64,000 bases of DNA from KACC-23026 sp963829575 (GTDB lineage: Bacteria > Bacillota > Bacilli > Bacillales > Sporolactobacillaceae): NCBI GenBank assembly GCA_963829575.1, contig CAWHJF010000015.1, positions 53,680 through 117,679 on the forward strand, written 5' to 3'. Below, piece by piece: positions 15,892 through 23,646 of the stretch (positions are counted from its first letter, which is position 1; each line of letters begins with the position of its first letter). Made by a program: the position numbers and the translations under genes. The notes beneath the pieces were generated by a model. That model was not told the DNA's origin and did no database searches. It was given only the letters and a program-made list of their open reading frames with translations.

Positions 15892-16537
15892 ATGTTCAAA
15901 TCATTGCGAGAGGATATAGCGGTTGTGTATGACCAAGATCCAGCCGCTCGCAATTCAATTGAAATAATTTTAACCTATTCAGGTCTCCACGCGATTTGGG
16001 CGCATCGTATGGCTCACTGGTTTTGGAAGAAGAGGCGGCGTTTTTTAGCACGTGTCATTTCTCAGTTTAGCCGTTTTGTGACCGGGATCGAAATTCACCC
16101 AGGTGCTAAGATTGGACGGCGTTTCTTTATTGACCACGGGATGGGAGTTGTAATCGGAGAAACGTGTGAAATTGGGGAAAATGTGACCCTTTTTCAAGGG
16201 GTAACTTTAGGTGGGACTGGAAAAGAACGTGGCAAGCGTCATCCTACCCTTGGAGACAATGTATTGGTTGCCTCAGGAGCCAAGGTTTTGGGGGACATCA
16301 CCATTGGCGATAATTCAAAGATAGGCGCGGGGTCCGTCGTTTTAAATGATGTTGCACCCAATTCCGACTGTGGTAGGAATTCCAGGAAAAGTGGTCCGGC
16401 AAGATGGAAAAAAAGTGAGTCGCGATCTCAATCATCGAGATTTACCGGATCCAGTTGGCGATGTCTGCAAACAACTTCAGGCGGAAATTAAAGAATTAAA
16501 AGAAGAAATTAGGGTGCTAAGAAAGGGAGAAGAGTGA
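15892..16537 (+). pseudogene. cysE: Serine acetyltransferase CysE, frameshifted
   Basis: Acetyl-CoA:serine O-acetyltransferase, the committed step of cysteine synthesis. The first 158 or so residues are a good CysE: helical N-terminus, then the left-handed beta-helix with HPGAKIGRRFFIDHGMG, GETCEIGEN and GVTLGGTGKERGKRHP. At about 16364 one extra C (AATTCCGACTG instead of AATTCGACTG) shifts the frame, so the annotated frame ends in 40 foreign residues at 16491. Dropping one base restores the normal tail STVVGIPGKVVRQDGKKV to 16537, just before cysS. It could be a true mutation or a sequence error. The lost part holds the last beta-helix turn and the C-terminal tail that binds CysK. Confidence 0.9.
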
Positions 16538-16538
16538 C

Positions 16539-17936
16539 ATGACACTTAAGGTCTTTAATACATTGACCCGAACGAAGGAAACGTTCGTTCCTATTGAGCC
16601 GGGTAAAGTTAAAATGTATGTCTGTGGTCCAACTGTGTATAACTACATTCATATAGGAAATGCCCGACCCGCCATCGCGTTTGATACGGTACGGCGTTAC
16701 CTTATGCATCGAGGGTATGAGGTTCTATTTGTATCAAACTTTACAGATGTAGATGATAAGCTGATCAAGGCTTCTATTGAGCGCAATGAGAGCGTCCTTG
16801 AAATTGCCAATCAATTTATTCGCTCTTACAAGGAAGACGTTCAAGCTCTCAATGTCATGGAGGCCAACATACATCCGAGAGCGACAGAAACAATGCCGGA
16901 GATTATTGCCTTTATCCAAAAACTTATAGACAAAGGTTATGCCTATGCGTCTGGGGGGGACGTGTATTTCCGCACTAAAAAATTCAATGGATATGGGAAA
17001 CTCTCCCATCAATCGATCGATGAATTAAAAGTCGGGGCTCGGATTGATATCGGAGAAAACAAAGAAGATCCGCTTGATTTTACACTTTGGAAAACAGCCA
17101 AACCAGGAGAGATTACCTGGGAAAGCCCTTGGGGATTAGGAAGACCGGGTTGGCACATTGAATGCTCCGCAATGGTTGAAAAGTTTATGGGAGATACCAT
17201 AGACATTCATGCGGGTGGCCAAGACCTTACTTTCCCACATCATGAGAACGAGATCGCTCAGTCAGAAGCCTTGCATGATGAAACGATGGCCAATTATTGG
17301 ATTCATAATGGGTATATTAAGATTAATAATGAAAAAATGTCAAAATCGATTGGCAACGTGGTCCTGGTCCATGATTTAATTAAGGCATTCAATCCAAATG
17401 TGATTCGATTCTTCTTGCAAACCGTTCACTACCGAAATCCAATCAATTTCAGTGAAGAATTGTTAAGAAGTGCTGAACAATCCTTTGAGAGGTTGACGAC
17501 AACTTATGGGAACCTAACCCATAGACTTGGGCATAGTGCCGACTTACTCGATGTAACTGTTGCAGAACGTAAGAAGATTGAGGACTTGCGGAATGCATTT
17601 ATCGAAGCGATGGATGATGATTTTAACACAGCGAATGCGATCACCGTCATGTTTGATACTGCGAAGGAAGCCAATATTCTTTTGCAAAATGAAAACTCCT
17701 CTAAGGAATTGCTCGAAGCCTACTTGCAGTTGTTTGAAGACTACGGTCAAATCTTAGGGCTTTCCCTTAAACAGGAGCTTTTATTAGACAATGAAATTGA
17801 AGCATTGATCGAAGCGCGTCAAACCGCTCGAAAAAATCGTGATTTTGCAAAGGCTGATCAAATTCGGGATGAACTCAAAGAAAAAGGTATTCAATTAGAA
17901 GACACGCCCCAAGGTGTGCGCTGGAAAAGGATTTAG
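16539..17936 (+). CDS. cysS: Cysteinyl-tRNA synthetase
   Basis: Class I synthetase for tRNA-Cys, 465 residues. The HIGN motif is at 38-41 within CGPTVYNYIHIGNARP, and C29 is one zinc ligand, with C-H-E ligands in HIECSAM and HHENEIAQSE. KMSKS lies at 266-270. The C-terminal anticodon domain ends in VRWKRI. It starts one base after the restored cysE stop. Both genes sit behind the cysteine T-box, so synthesis of cysteine and its charging respond to the same tRNA. Confidence 0.98.
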   Translation: MTLKVFNTLTRTKETFVPIEPGKVKMYVCGPTVYNYIHIGNARPAIAFDTVRRYLMHRGYEVLFVSNFTDVDDKLIKASIERNESVLEIANQFIRSYKEDVQALNVMEANIHPRATETMPEIIAFIQKLIDKGYAYASGGDVYFRTKKFNGYGKLSHQSIDELKVGARIDIGENKEDPLDFTLWKTAKPGEITWESPWGLGRPGWHIECSAMVEKFMGDTIDIHAGGQDLTFPHHENEIAQSEALHDETMANYWIHNGYIKINNEKMSKSIGNVVLVHDLIKAFNPNVIRFFLQTVHYRNPINFSEELLRSAEQSFERLTTTYGNLTHRLGHSADLLDVTVAERKKIEDLRNAFIEAMDDDFNTANAITVMFDTAKEANILLQNENSSKELLEAYLQLFEDYGQILGLSLKQELLLDNEIEALIEARQTARKNRDFAKADQIRDELKEKGIQLEDTPQGVRWKRI

Positions 17937-17940
17937 TTAA

Positions 17941-18363
17941 ATGTCAGAAGAGACTCAAGTTAAAAATCCTAAAGAAGTCAGTTCATTAACCCTAGCTTAT
18001 ATTGGGGATGCTGTTATTGAACTGAAAGTCAGGGAACATCTCATTAAGTGCGGGATTGCAAAACCACATGACCTTCATAAAGCTGCTATTCAATATGTTT
18101 CGGCAAAGAGTCAAGCCGGCTTTCTCTTTGCTTTAATTGAGCAGGCGGTTTTAACAGAAGAAGAGCAGGGGGTTGTTCGTCGAGGGAGAAATGCCAAATC
18201 CGCTACGATCCCCAAGAATACAGATGTCCAAACCTATCGATATGGCACCGCATTTGAAGCGCTAATTGGTTATCTGTATATGTCAGATCGACAAGAACGC
18301 TTGGCTGAAATTCTAGATCAAATGCTACAATTTCACTCCAAGTTGAACAAGGTTTCTAATTAA
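17941..18363 (+). CDS. mrnC: Mini-ribonuclease III
   Basis: Dimeric nuclease that trims the 3' and 5' ends of 23S rRNA precursors. The 140 residues form a single RNase III catalytic domain without a dsRNA-binding domain. The signature TLAYIGDAVIELKVR places the catalytic Asp at 23, and GTAFEALIGYLYM carries the second acidic site. AAAAGGA lies 8-14 bases before the ATG, and the gene begins five bases after cysS ends, so it belongs to the same transcript. Confidence 0.95.
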   Translation: MSEETQVKNPKEVSSLTLAYIGDAVIELKVREHLIKCGIAKPHDLHKAAIQYVSAKSQAGFLFALIEQAVLTEEEQGVVRRGRNAKSATIPKNTDVQTYRYGTAFEALIGYLYMSDRQERLAEILDQMLQFHSKLNKVSN

Positions 18364-18448
18364 AATTGGGCGCTTTTTCACCTAATCTTAAAGAAACATG
18401 ATATGCGAAAACAGCCGTAAATCAACGAAGAAAGGGGGGCTGGTTAAC

Positions 18449-19192
18449 ATGGCAGATGAATGGATTGTAGGACGCCATCCGGTCATGGAGGCGATTCAAG
18501 CTGGTCGAGAAATCAATAAAATATGGATTAATAAACAAGGTCAAGGGCTAAGCCCTGATGTAATGAATCAATTAAGAGAAAGAAGGATCACTGTTCAATT
18601 TGTCCCACGCCAAAAACTAGATCAATTAGCGGGGGAGGAGCGCCATCAGGGCATAGTCGCGTCTGTGGCTGCCCATGATTACGCCGATCTCGATGACCTT
18701 TTTAAAAGAGCCGAAGAACGAGGAGAGGATCCATTTTTCATCATGCTTGACGGATTAGAAGATCCTCACAACTTAGGGTCGGTTCTACGAACGGCAGATG
18801 CGGTCGGGGCTCACGGAGTCATTATTCCTAAAAACCGTGCTGTGGGATTAACGTCAGTGGTAGCTAAAGCATCAACAGGAGCCATTGAATACATTCCTGT
18901 TGTCAGAGTCACGAATTTAGCGCGGACAATGAAGGAATTAAAAGAACGCGGGGTTTGGTTTGTTGGAACAGCCGCAGATGCTCCGAAAGATTATAAAGAA
19001 ATGGAAGCAAATTTGCCTTTGTGTCTTGTAATTGGAAATGAAGGAAAAGGGATGTCACGGCTTGTGAAGGAGTCCTGTGATTTTCTAATTAAGATTCCGA
19101 TGCGCGGGCATGTCACATCATTGAATGCATCGGTTGCAACAGGTCTCTTACTTTATGAAATTCTAAGAGTGAGAGAGAGTCGAGGTTCGTAA
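18449..19192 (+). CDS. rlmB: 23S rRNA 2'-O-methyltransferase RlmB (SpoU family)
   Basis: Methylates the ribose of a conserved guanosine in 23S rRNA. The start at 18449 (MADEWIVGRHPV) follows GGGGGG; the longer frame adds a non-homologous leader. The 247 residues comprise an N-terminal L30e-like substrate-binding domain and a C-terminal SPOUT domain. The latter has LEDPHNLGSVLRTADAVGA, VIGNEGKGMSRLV and the knot motif MRGHVTSLNASVATGLLLYE. In B. subtilis this position is yacO. It is two bases from rae1. Confidence 0.95.
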   Translation: MADEWIVGRHPVMEAIQAGREINKIWINKQGQGLSPDVMNQLRERRITVQFVPRQKLDQLAGEERHQGIVASVAAHDYADLDDLFKRAEERGEDPFFIMLDGLEDPHNLGSVLRTADAVGAHGVIIPKNRAVGLTSVVAKASTGAIEYIPVVRVTNLARTMKELKERGVWFVGTAADAPKDYKEMEANLPLCLVIGNEGKGMSRLVKESCDFLIKIPMRGHVTSLNASVATGLLLYEILRVRESRGS

Positions 19193-19194
19193 CA

Positions 19195-19701
19195 ATGGAT
19201 GTGTTGTTAGTTGACGGGTATAACGTAATTGGAGCATGGACAGAGTTAAAAAAACTTAAAGCAACAGACTTTAATGCATCCCGTGAACGATTAATCAGTG
19301 CATTGGCTGAATACCAGGCATTCAAAGGCTGGCGAGTGATTCTAGTATTTGATGCTCACCTTTCACCAGGTATAGAAAAGAAATCCAAAGAGCTAAGGAT
19401 TGAGGTCATCTATACAAGAGAAAAAGAAACGGCGGATGAGCGAATCGAGAAACTGGTCTCTCAGTATAAAAATGTCAAAACAAATGTTTATGTAGCGACT
19501 TCTGATCTAACCGAGCAATGGACGGTTTTTTCTCAAGGCGCCTTAAGAATATCGTCCAGAGAGCTTATCACGGAAATTTCCCAAATCAACAAACAAATCT
19601 CAACCAAGGTAAATGAAACGAATTTAACCAAAGAAAGGAGGACAATACCCTTGTCCTCCGAGGTTAAAGAACTGTTTGAACGGATTCGACGTGGGAAATA
19701 A
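19195..19701 (+). CDS. rae1: Ribosome-associated endoribonuclease Rae1
   Basis: YacP/NYN-domain nuclease that enters the ribosomal A site and cleaves particular mRNAs during translation. Length is 168 residues (170 in B. subtilis). The N-terminus LLVDGYNVIGAW gives the acidic D7 and N10. ILVFDAHLSPG and TADERIEKLV supply further conserved acidic residues, and YVATSDLTEQ is typical of the fold. It is tightly packed after rlmB. A sigma-A promoter for sigH lies immediately beyond its stop. Confidence 0.92.
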   Translation: MDVLLVDGYNVIGAWTELKKLKATDFNASRERLISALAEYQAFKGWRVILVFDAHLSPGIEKKSKELRIEVIYTREKETADERIEKLVSQYKNVKTNVYVATSDLTEQWTVFSQGALRISSRELITEISQINKQISTKVNETNLTKERRTIPLSSEVKELFERIRRGK

Positions 19702-19706
19702 ATTTC

Positions 19707-19735
19707 TTGACGATTCTAAAAACTATAGATATAAT
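19707..19735 (+). promoter_or_regulatory. sigH sigma-A promoter
   Basis: TTGACG (19707-19712), a 17-base spacer and a perfect TATAAT (19730-19735). Transcription would begin near 19742, about 30 bases before the TTG start of sigH. The promoter overlaps an apparent TTG start at 19707, ruling that start out. Confidence 0.88.
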
Positions 19736-19772
19736 TTTATTAACTAGCGTCTCTATAGGCGGGGGGATTTAT

Positions 19773-20420
19773 TTGACTCAGCAATTAGATACATACGAAA
19801 TTGACTTAGCCGCGCTGGAAGACGAAGAGATCGTAAAAAATGTCCATGAAGGTGATCACCAAGCCCTTGAGTATATGATATTTAAATACAAAAATTTCGT
19901 AAGAGCAAAGGCCAAATCTTATTTTTTAGTAGGAGCCGATCGAGAAGATGTGATTCAAGAGGGCATGATTGGACTCTATAAGGCTATTAGAGATTTTAAA
20001 GGGGACAAGCTCTCATCATTTAAAGCGTTTGCTGAACTTTGCATTACAAGGCAAATGATTACGGCTGTTAAGACCGCAACGCGTCAGAAACACATCCCTC
20101 TTAATTCATACGTCTCATTGGACAAGCCTATTTTTGATGAGGAATCGGATCGAACGCTTATGGATGTCGTCTGTGGATCAAAGGGATTGGATCCTGAGCA
20201 GATGTTGATCAAACAAGAGAAGTATGACGATATTGAGGTTAAAATGTCAGAAGTTCTAAGCGATTTAGAGCGAAAAGTGCTTATGCTGTATTTAGATGGT
20301 CGAACGTACCAGGAAATTTCAGCCGACCTAAAACGTCACGTTAAATCCATTGATAATGCCCTTCAACGCGTTAAACGGAAATTAGAGCGTTATTTGGAAT
20401 TGAAAGAACTAAGTCTATGA
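19773..20420 (+). CDS. sigH: RNA polymerase sigma-H factor
   Basis: Directs early stationary-phase, competence and sporulation transcription. I choose the TTG at 19773 (after GGGGGGA), giving 215 residues beginning MTQQLDTYEIDLAALEDEE. The frame extends upstream to 19707, but those residues are hydrophobic, unlike SigH, and overlap the promoter. Core region 2 contains YKNFVRAKAKSYFLVGADRED and QEGMIGLYKAIRDF. Region 4 contains SDLERKVLMLYLDGRTYQEI and the recognition helix RHVKSIDNALQRVKRKL. A long terminator follows. Confidence 0.97.
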   Translation: MTQQLDTYEIDLAALEDEEIVKNVHEGDHQALEYMIFKYKNFVRAKAKSYFLVGADREDVIQEGMIGLYKAIRDFKGDKLSSFKAFAELCITRQMITAVKTATRQKHIPLNSYVSLDKPIFDEESDRTLMDVVCGSKGLDPEQMLIKQEKYDDIEVKMSEVLSDLERKVLMLYLDGRTYQEISADLKRHVKSIDNALQRVKRKLERYLELKELSL

Positions 20421-20470
20421 AACTTACTTTCCGTCTTTATTCTAAAATTTATATGAAAAATCTCTTGGTG

Positions 20471-20537
20471 GACATTTCCCATATTTTACAAGAGTACAAA
20501 CTGTGAACTCTTGGTAATATGCGAAATGTCTTTATTT
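20471..20537 (+). terminator. Long sigH terminator
   Basis: An unusually extended hairpin: GACATTTC, ATATT and CAAGAGT pair in register with ACTCTTG, AATAT and GAAATGTC around an 11-base loop, with symmetric 2-3 base internal loops, then TTTATTT. It separates sigH from the rpmG transcript. Confidence 0.85.
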
Positions 20538-20575
20538 CTAAGGGCTTGAGTTCGCGTCAAGTTTCTCAAGGTCCG

Positions 20576-20605
20576 TTGACAGTTCGATTACGCCTATGAT
20601 ACAGT
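20576..20605 (+). promoter_or_regulatory. rpmG-secE-nusG promoter
   Basis: TTGACA (20576-20581), 18-base spacer, TACAGT (20600-20605). It lies between the sigH terminator and rpmG and would produce a leader of about 155 bases. Confidence 0.7.
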
Positions 20606-20628
20606 TTAAGCAATATGCTAAGATAAGA

Positions 20629-20745
20629 ATGCCTGACTGACCTAATATTAAGGCGTCTTTTTCATTCTCACGGTTCGGCTGCGCCGTTAGCGGCTCTCTT
20701 CGTGTGGTCTAAAAGTAGGGCGTTTTCATCCTGTTTTTTAGGATG
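20629..20745 (+). promoter_or_regulatory. Structured rpmG leader with possible attenuator
   Basis: ATGCCT (20629-20634) pairs with AGGCGT (20651-20656), followed by CTTTTTC, a terminator-like element inside the leader. A GC-richer stretch follows with GCCG-TTAG-CGGC, and then CATCCT-7-AGGATG (20727-20745). No known leader class is recognised. The 345-base gap from sigH to rpmG otherwise holds only the sigH terminator and the promoter. Confidence 0.4.
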
Positions 20746-20765
20746 GGATTGAAGGTGTTTTGTGA

Positions 20766-20912
20766 ATGGGGAAATTAAGTCTTGAATGTGAAATTTGCAA
20801 GCAAAGAAACTACACGACAACAAAATCTATTGACCAACAAGCAATACGTGTTGAGTTGAAGAAGTTCTGCAGTCGTTGTAATAAACACACCGTCCACAGA
20901 GAAACAAAATAA
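20766..20912 (+). CDS. rpmG: Ribosomal protein L33, zinc type
   Basis: A 48-residue gene read directly from the sequence (MGKLSLECEICKQRNY at the start, NKHTVHRETK at the end). Two CxxC pairs, C8-C11 and C35-C38, make it the zinc-binding C+ form of L33. AAGGTG precedes the ATG by 8 bases. It sits in front of secE as in many Firmicutes. Confidence 0.95.
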   Translation: MGKLSLECEICKQRNYTTTKSIDQQAIRVELKKFCSRCNKHTVHRETK

Positions 20913-20945
20913 TAGAGTGGTGGATGATGTTGGAGGGTACAAGCT

Positions 20946-21143
20946 ATGGCAAGTATTTTTAAAAGATCTGGCAATTATGTTCGGAATGTATTTGTCGAGT
21001 TAAAGCGTGTAAAGTGGCCAACCCGTAAAGAGTTGTTTAGCTATACTGCTACAGTTCTTTTAACGGTTATACTTTTGACGGTCTTCTTTGCATTAGTTGA
21101 TCTAGGTGTTTCCGCTCTCTTAAGATTGATTACAAATCAATAA
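20946..21143 (+). CDS. secE: Preprotein translocase subunit SecE
   Basis: Small membrane clamp of the SecYEG channel, 65 residues. An amphipathic helix with ELKRVKWPTRKEL is the family signature and precedes one membrane span (about residues 32-60, TATVLLTVILLTVFFALVDLGV). It lies 33 bases after rpmG and upstream of nusG, the usual arrangement, while its partner secY is in the spc cluster at 47299. Confidence 0.95.
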   Translation: MASIFKRSGNYVRNVFVELKRVKWPTRKELFSYTATVLLTVILLTVFFALVDLGVSALLRLITNQ

Positions 21144-21287
21144 AAAGTCCGCTCGCTTTTATTTGGATTATTAGAATATAAGTAATTTGGAAAACATGTA
21201 GGTAAGATTACATTCTAAAGTGAAGTATAGAAGTGGGACTGGATGATGGAGTGTTTAGCATAAGTGAAACTAGGGCTTTCGCCTTTA

Positions 21288-21323
21288 GGACTTGGTGATC
21301 AGCCAAGTCTTTCTAATTTTTTG
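21288..21323 (+). promoter_or_regulatory. Hairpin with T-tract between secE and nusG
   Basis: GGACTTGG (21288-21295) pairs with CCAAGTCT (21303-21310) and is followed by TTCTAATTTTTT. It resembles a partial terminator or attenuator inside the secE-nusG transcript. The SD for nusG lies 36 bases further on. Confidence 0.5.
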
Positions 21324-21375
21324 AAGCCAACTAGAGTGGAACGGGTAGGAAAAAGGTCTGGAGGAAATGAAGCTC

Positions 21376-21909
21376 ATGGAAAAGAACTGGTATGTTGTTC
21401 ACACATACTCAGGCTACGAGAACAAAGTAAAGGCAAACCTTGAAAAACGTGTAGAGTCAATGGGGATGTCAGATAAGATTTATCGGATTCTCGTACCGAT
21501 GGAAGAAGAGACAGAGTACAAGAATGGACAAAAAAAGTCAGCGATGAAAAAAGTCTTCCCGGGTTATGTGTTAACAGAGATGATTATGACAGATGATTCA
21601 TGGTATGTGGTCCGTAATACGCCTGGAGTTACGGGTTTCGTTGGCTCAACAGGTGCGGGTTCTAAACCGATCCCACTTTTGCCTGAAGAAGCAGAAGCCA
21701 TTTTGAAGAAAATGGGCATTAAAGAGAAACGGTCTGAACTTGATTTTGAGCTCAAGGAACAAGTGAAAGTGGTCGAAGGTCCGTTTGCAGATTTCGTAGG
21801 ATCAATTGAAGAAATTGATGCGGAAAAAGAGAAAGTTAAAGTCCATGTCAATATGTTTGGCCGGGAGACTCCAGTTGAACTAGATTTTGGTCAAATACAG
21901 AAATTATAA
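21376..21909 (+). CDS. nusG: Transcription elongation/pausing factor NusG
   Basis: RNA polymerase-bound factor that controls pausing and links transcription to other machinery. The ATG at 21376 (MEKNWYVVHTYSGYENK) gives 177 residues, exactly the B. subtilis length. The alternative ATG at 21367 is only two bases from the GGAGG. The NGN domain includes KVFPGYVLTEM and WYVVRNTPGVTGFVG. The C-terminal KOW domain has VVEGPFADFVGSIEEID. Confidence 0.97.
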   Translation: MEKNWYVVHTYSGYENKVKANLEKRVESMGMSDKIYRILVPMEEETEYKNGQKKSAMKKVFPGYVLTEMIMTDDSWYVVRNTPGVTGFVGSTGAGSKPIPLLPEEAEAILKKMGIKEKRSELDFELKEQVKVVEGPFADFVGSIEEIDAEKEKVKVHVNMFGRETPVELDFGQIQKL

Positions 21910-21916
21910 TCTGTGC

Positions 21917-21945
21917 TTGCAATTCGAATCTACAGATTGTATAAT
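21917..21945 (+). promoter_or_regulatory. rplK promoter
   Basis: TTGCAA (21917-21922), 17-base spacer and TATAAT (21940-21945). A hairpin GATCAAG-ATAG-CTTGATC (21994-22011) follows in the leader. Confidence 0.75.
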
Positions 21946-22027
21946 TTTAATGTTTGCATCTAATGTTCCAAAGTTAGGTCATTTGGATGTAGGGATCAAG
22001 ATAGCTTGATCTTGAATAAATGAAAGA

Positions 22028-22053
22028 GTGGGAGGAGTATGACTCCGTACCAC
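22028..22053 (+). promoter_or_regulatory. Probable L1-binding site in the rplK leader
   Basis: GTGGGAGG (22028-22035), the small stem GGAGT-ATG-ACTCC and then GTACCAC (22047-22053). This echoes the L1-binding stem of 23S rRNA, where GUGGGAGG faces ...AUACCAC. A second such site precedes rplA. L1 binding 11 bases before the rplK Shine-Dalgarno would repress translation. Confidence 0.65.
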
Positions 22054-22078
22054 ATCACGGACTAAGGAGGTGTGTCTC

Positions 22079-22504
22079 GTGGCTAAGAAGGTTATTAAAA
22101 TGGTAAAGTTGCAAATTCCAGCAGGTAAGGCGAATCCAGCCCCACCAGTTGGTCCAGCTCTTGGTCAAGCGGGTATTAACATTATGGGATTCTGTAAGGA
22201 ATTCAATGCGCGTACAGCTGACGAAGCTGGGATGATTATCCCTGTAGAAATCACGGTTTTTGAAGACCGTTCTTTTACATTTATCACTAAAACTCCACCC
22301 GCAGCTGTTCTTTTGAAGAAAGAAGCTGGAATTGAGTCTGGATCTGGTGAGCCAAACCGCAACAAAGTCGCAACGTTAAAACGCGACCGAGTTCGTGCGA
22401 TTGCAGAATTAAAAATGCCTGATCTTAATGCAGCTAGCGTTGAATCCGCAATGCGTATGGTTGAAGGAACAGCTAGAAGCATGGGTATTGTAATCGAAGA
22501 CTAA
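22079..22504 (+). CDS. rplK: Ribosomal protein L11
   Basis: Part of the GTPase-associated centre of the 50S subunit; needed for RelA activation. I start at the GTG at 22079, 7 bases after AAGGAGGTG, giving 141 residues (VAKKVIKMVKLQ). The proline-rich N-terminal domain reads IPAGKANPAPPVGPALGQAG, a thiopeptide-binding site, and the C-terminal 23S-binding domain ends in GTARSMGIVIED. It begins the rplK-rplA transcript. Confidence 0.98.
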   Translation: MAKKVIKMVKLQIPAGKANPAPPVGPALGQAGINIMGFCKEFNARTADEAGMIIPVEITVFEDRSFTFITKTPPAAVLLKKEAGIESGSGEPNRNKVATLKRDRVRAIAELKMPDLNAASVESAMRMVEGTARSMGIVIED

Positions 22505-22652
22505 TGACACTTGGGCTCAAGAAAGATTGAGCAAAAGGTTTCGGCTTCACACATCTAGTCCTCGAATCAAAAGGTGGACTAGCGTTAATCGGGGTTGCGG
22601 GTATGTGCTCGCAGCCTTGTTTTAAGGTGGGAGGTTCTACCGTTATAACCAC
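22505..22652 (+). promoter_or_regulatory. Structured rplK-rplA spacer with second L1-binding site
   Basis: Three hairpins occur in order: GCTCAA-6-TTGAGC (22515-22532), CTAGTCC/GGACTAG (22555-22582) and GGTTGCG/CGCAGCC. They are followed by GTGGGAGG (22627-22634) and ACCAC (22648-22652), again like the 23S rRNA L1 site. The last element touches the rplA Shine-Dalgarno AAAGGAGG, so bound L1 would block initiation. Confidence 0.65.
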
Positions 22653-22668
22653 AAAGGAGGAAATTAAA

Positions 22669-23355
22669 ATGGCAAAAAATGGTAAACGATATAATCAAGC
22701 TGCTGAGAAAGTCAATCGTGAGACTGTTTATTCGATTGAAGAAGCAGTGAAGCTTGTTAAAGAAGCATCTTCTGTTAAATTTGATGAGTCTGTTGACGTT
22801 GCAATTCGTTTGGGTGTTGACACTCGTAAAAACGACCAGCAAGTTCGTGGAGCGGTGGTTCTACCGAACGGAACAGGTAAAACACAACGCGTTCTCGTTT
22901 TAGCGCGTGGTGAAAAAGCAAAAGAAGCAGAGGCAGCTGGAGCTGACTATGTAGGTGATCAAGAATTCATTGGGAAAATCAACCAAGGTTGGTTTGAGTT
23001 CGATGTAATTGTTGCAACACCTGATATGATGCCTGAAGTTGGTAAATTAGGTCGTGTCTTAGGACCAAAAGGTCTTATGCCAAACCCTAAAACGGGCACA
23101 GTGACAATGGATGTTACAAAAGCTGTAAACGAAATTAAAGCGGGTAAAGTTGAGTTTAGAGCGCACAAAGACGGTAACGTGCATGCGCCGATCGGTAAAG
23201 TATCGTTTGATGATGCAAAGCTCGTTGAGAACTTTGGTGCTTTTCTTGATGCAATTATTAAAGCAAAACCTGCAGCATCTAAAGGGGTTTATTTAAAGAA
23301 TATCGCAGTCTCTTCCACAATGGGACCAGGGGTTAAGGTCGCAGCTGGGAAATAA
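22669..23355 (+). CDS. rplA: Ribosomal protein L1
   Basis: Forms the mobile L1 stalk that guides deacylated tRNA out of the ribosome, and in many bacteria represses its own mRNA. The ATG at 22669 after AAAGGAGG gives 228 residues; the longer frame from 22603 translates the regulatory spacer. The two-domain signature is present: FDESVDVAIRLGVD in domain I, and LGRVLGPKGLMPNPKTGTV linking domain II. Confidence 0.97.
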   Translation: MAKNGKRYNQAAEKVNRETVYSIEEAVKLVKEASSVKFDESVDVAIRLGVDTRKNDQQVRGAVVLPNGTGKTQRVLVLARGEKAKEAEAAGADYVGDQEFIGKINQGWFEFDVIVATPDMMPEVGKLGRVLGPKGLMPNPKTGTVTMDVTKAVNEIKAGKVEFRAHKDGNVHAPIGKVSFDDAKLVENFGAFLDAIIKAKPAASKGVYLKNIAVSSTMGPGVKVAAGK

Positions 23356-23401
23356 GAGGCGCGTTCTCTGAAATAAGAATGCTTCTGTCTTCAATCGAAC
23401 G

Positions 23402-23430
23402 TTGACAAGCGGTTAAAGATCGATTATAAT
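23402..23430 (+). promoter_or_regulatory. rplJ promoter, consensus sigma-A
   Basis: TTGACA (23402-23407), exactly 17 bases, TATAAT (23425-23430): a full consensus promoter, the strongest-looking in the window. It serves the L10 leader and rplJ-rplL. Confidence 0.92.
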
Positions 23431-23436
23431 ACAGAA

Positions 23437-23578
23437 TGTTGCTTTAAATATCAACACATACCGTAGACAGTAGGTGCGTATAAGGTGCTTAATATCCTAC
23501 CGAGGTGATGTTATTGGTTGACACAATTTTGTCTGACTCCAATACGCCTTCATGTCTATGACGTGGAGGCGTTTTTTA
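23437..23578 (+). promoter_or_regulatory. L10 leader with attenuator
   Basis: The region contains the conserved L10 leader text CCGTAGACAGTAGGTGC and TTAATATCCTACCGAGGTG. A terminator follows, with ACGCCTTCATGTC pairing with GACGTGGAGGCGT and then TTTTTT (23544-23577). L10-L12 complex binding should favour termination before rplJ. Confidence 0.9.
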
Positions 23579-23646
23579 TAAGATGTAAAAAACCTCGGAC
23601 GATGTGTTTGATATAGTTTCAGAAAAACGATCAGGAGGTGGAAAGA

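Noticed and set aside
20421..20765. Possible tRNA gene before rpmG, as in some genomes
   Set aside because: No cloverleaf, T-arm GGTTCGAATCC-type text or CCA end could be found; the GGTTCGGCT there does not fit a T-arm.
22603..22668. Extended N-terminus of L1 from 22603
   Set aside because: Covers the L1-binding-site mimic; the AAAGGAGG site and family alignment fix the start at 22669.
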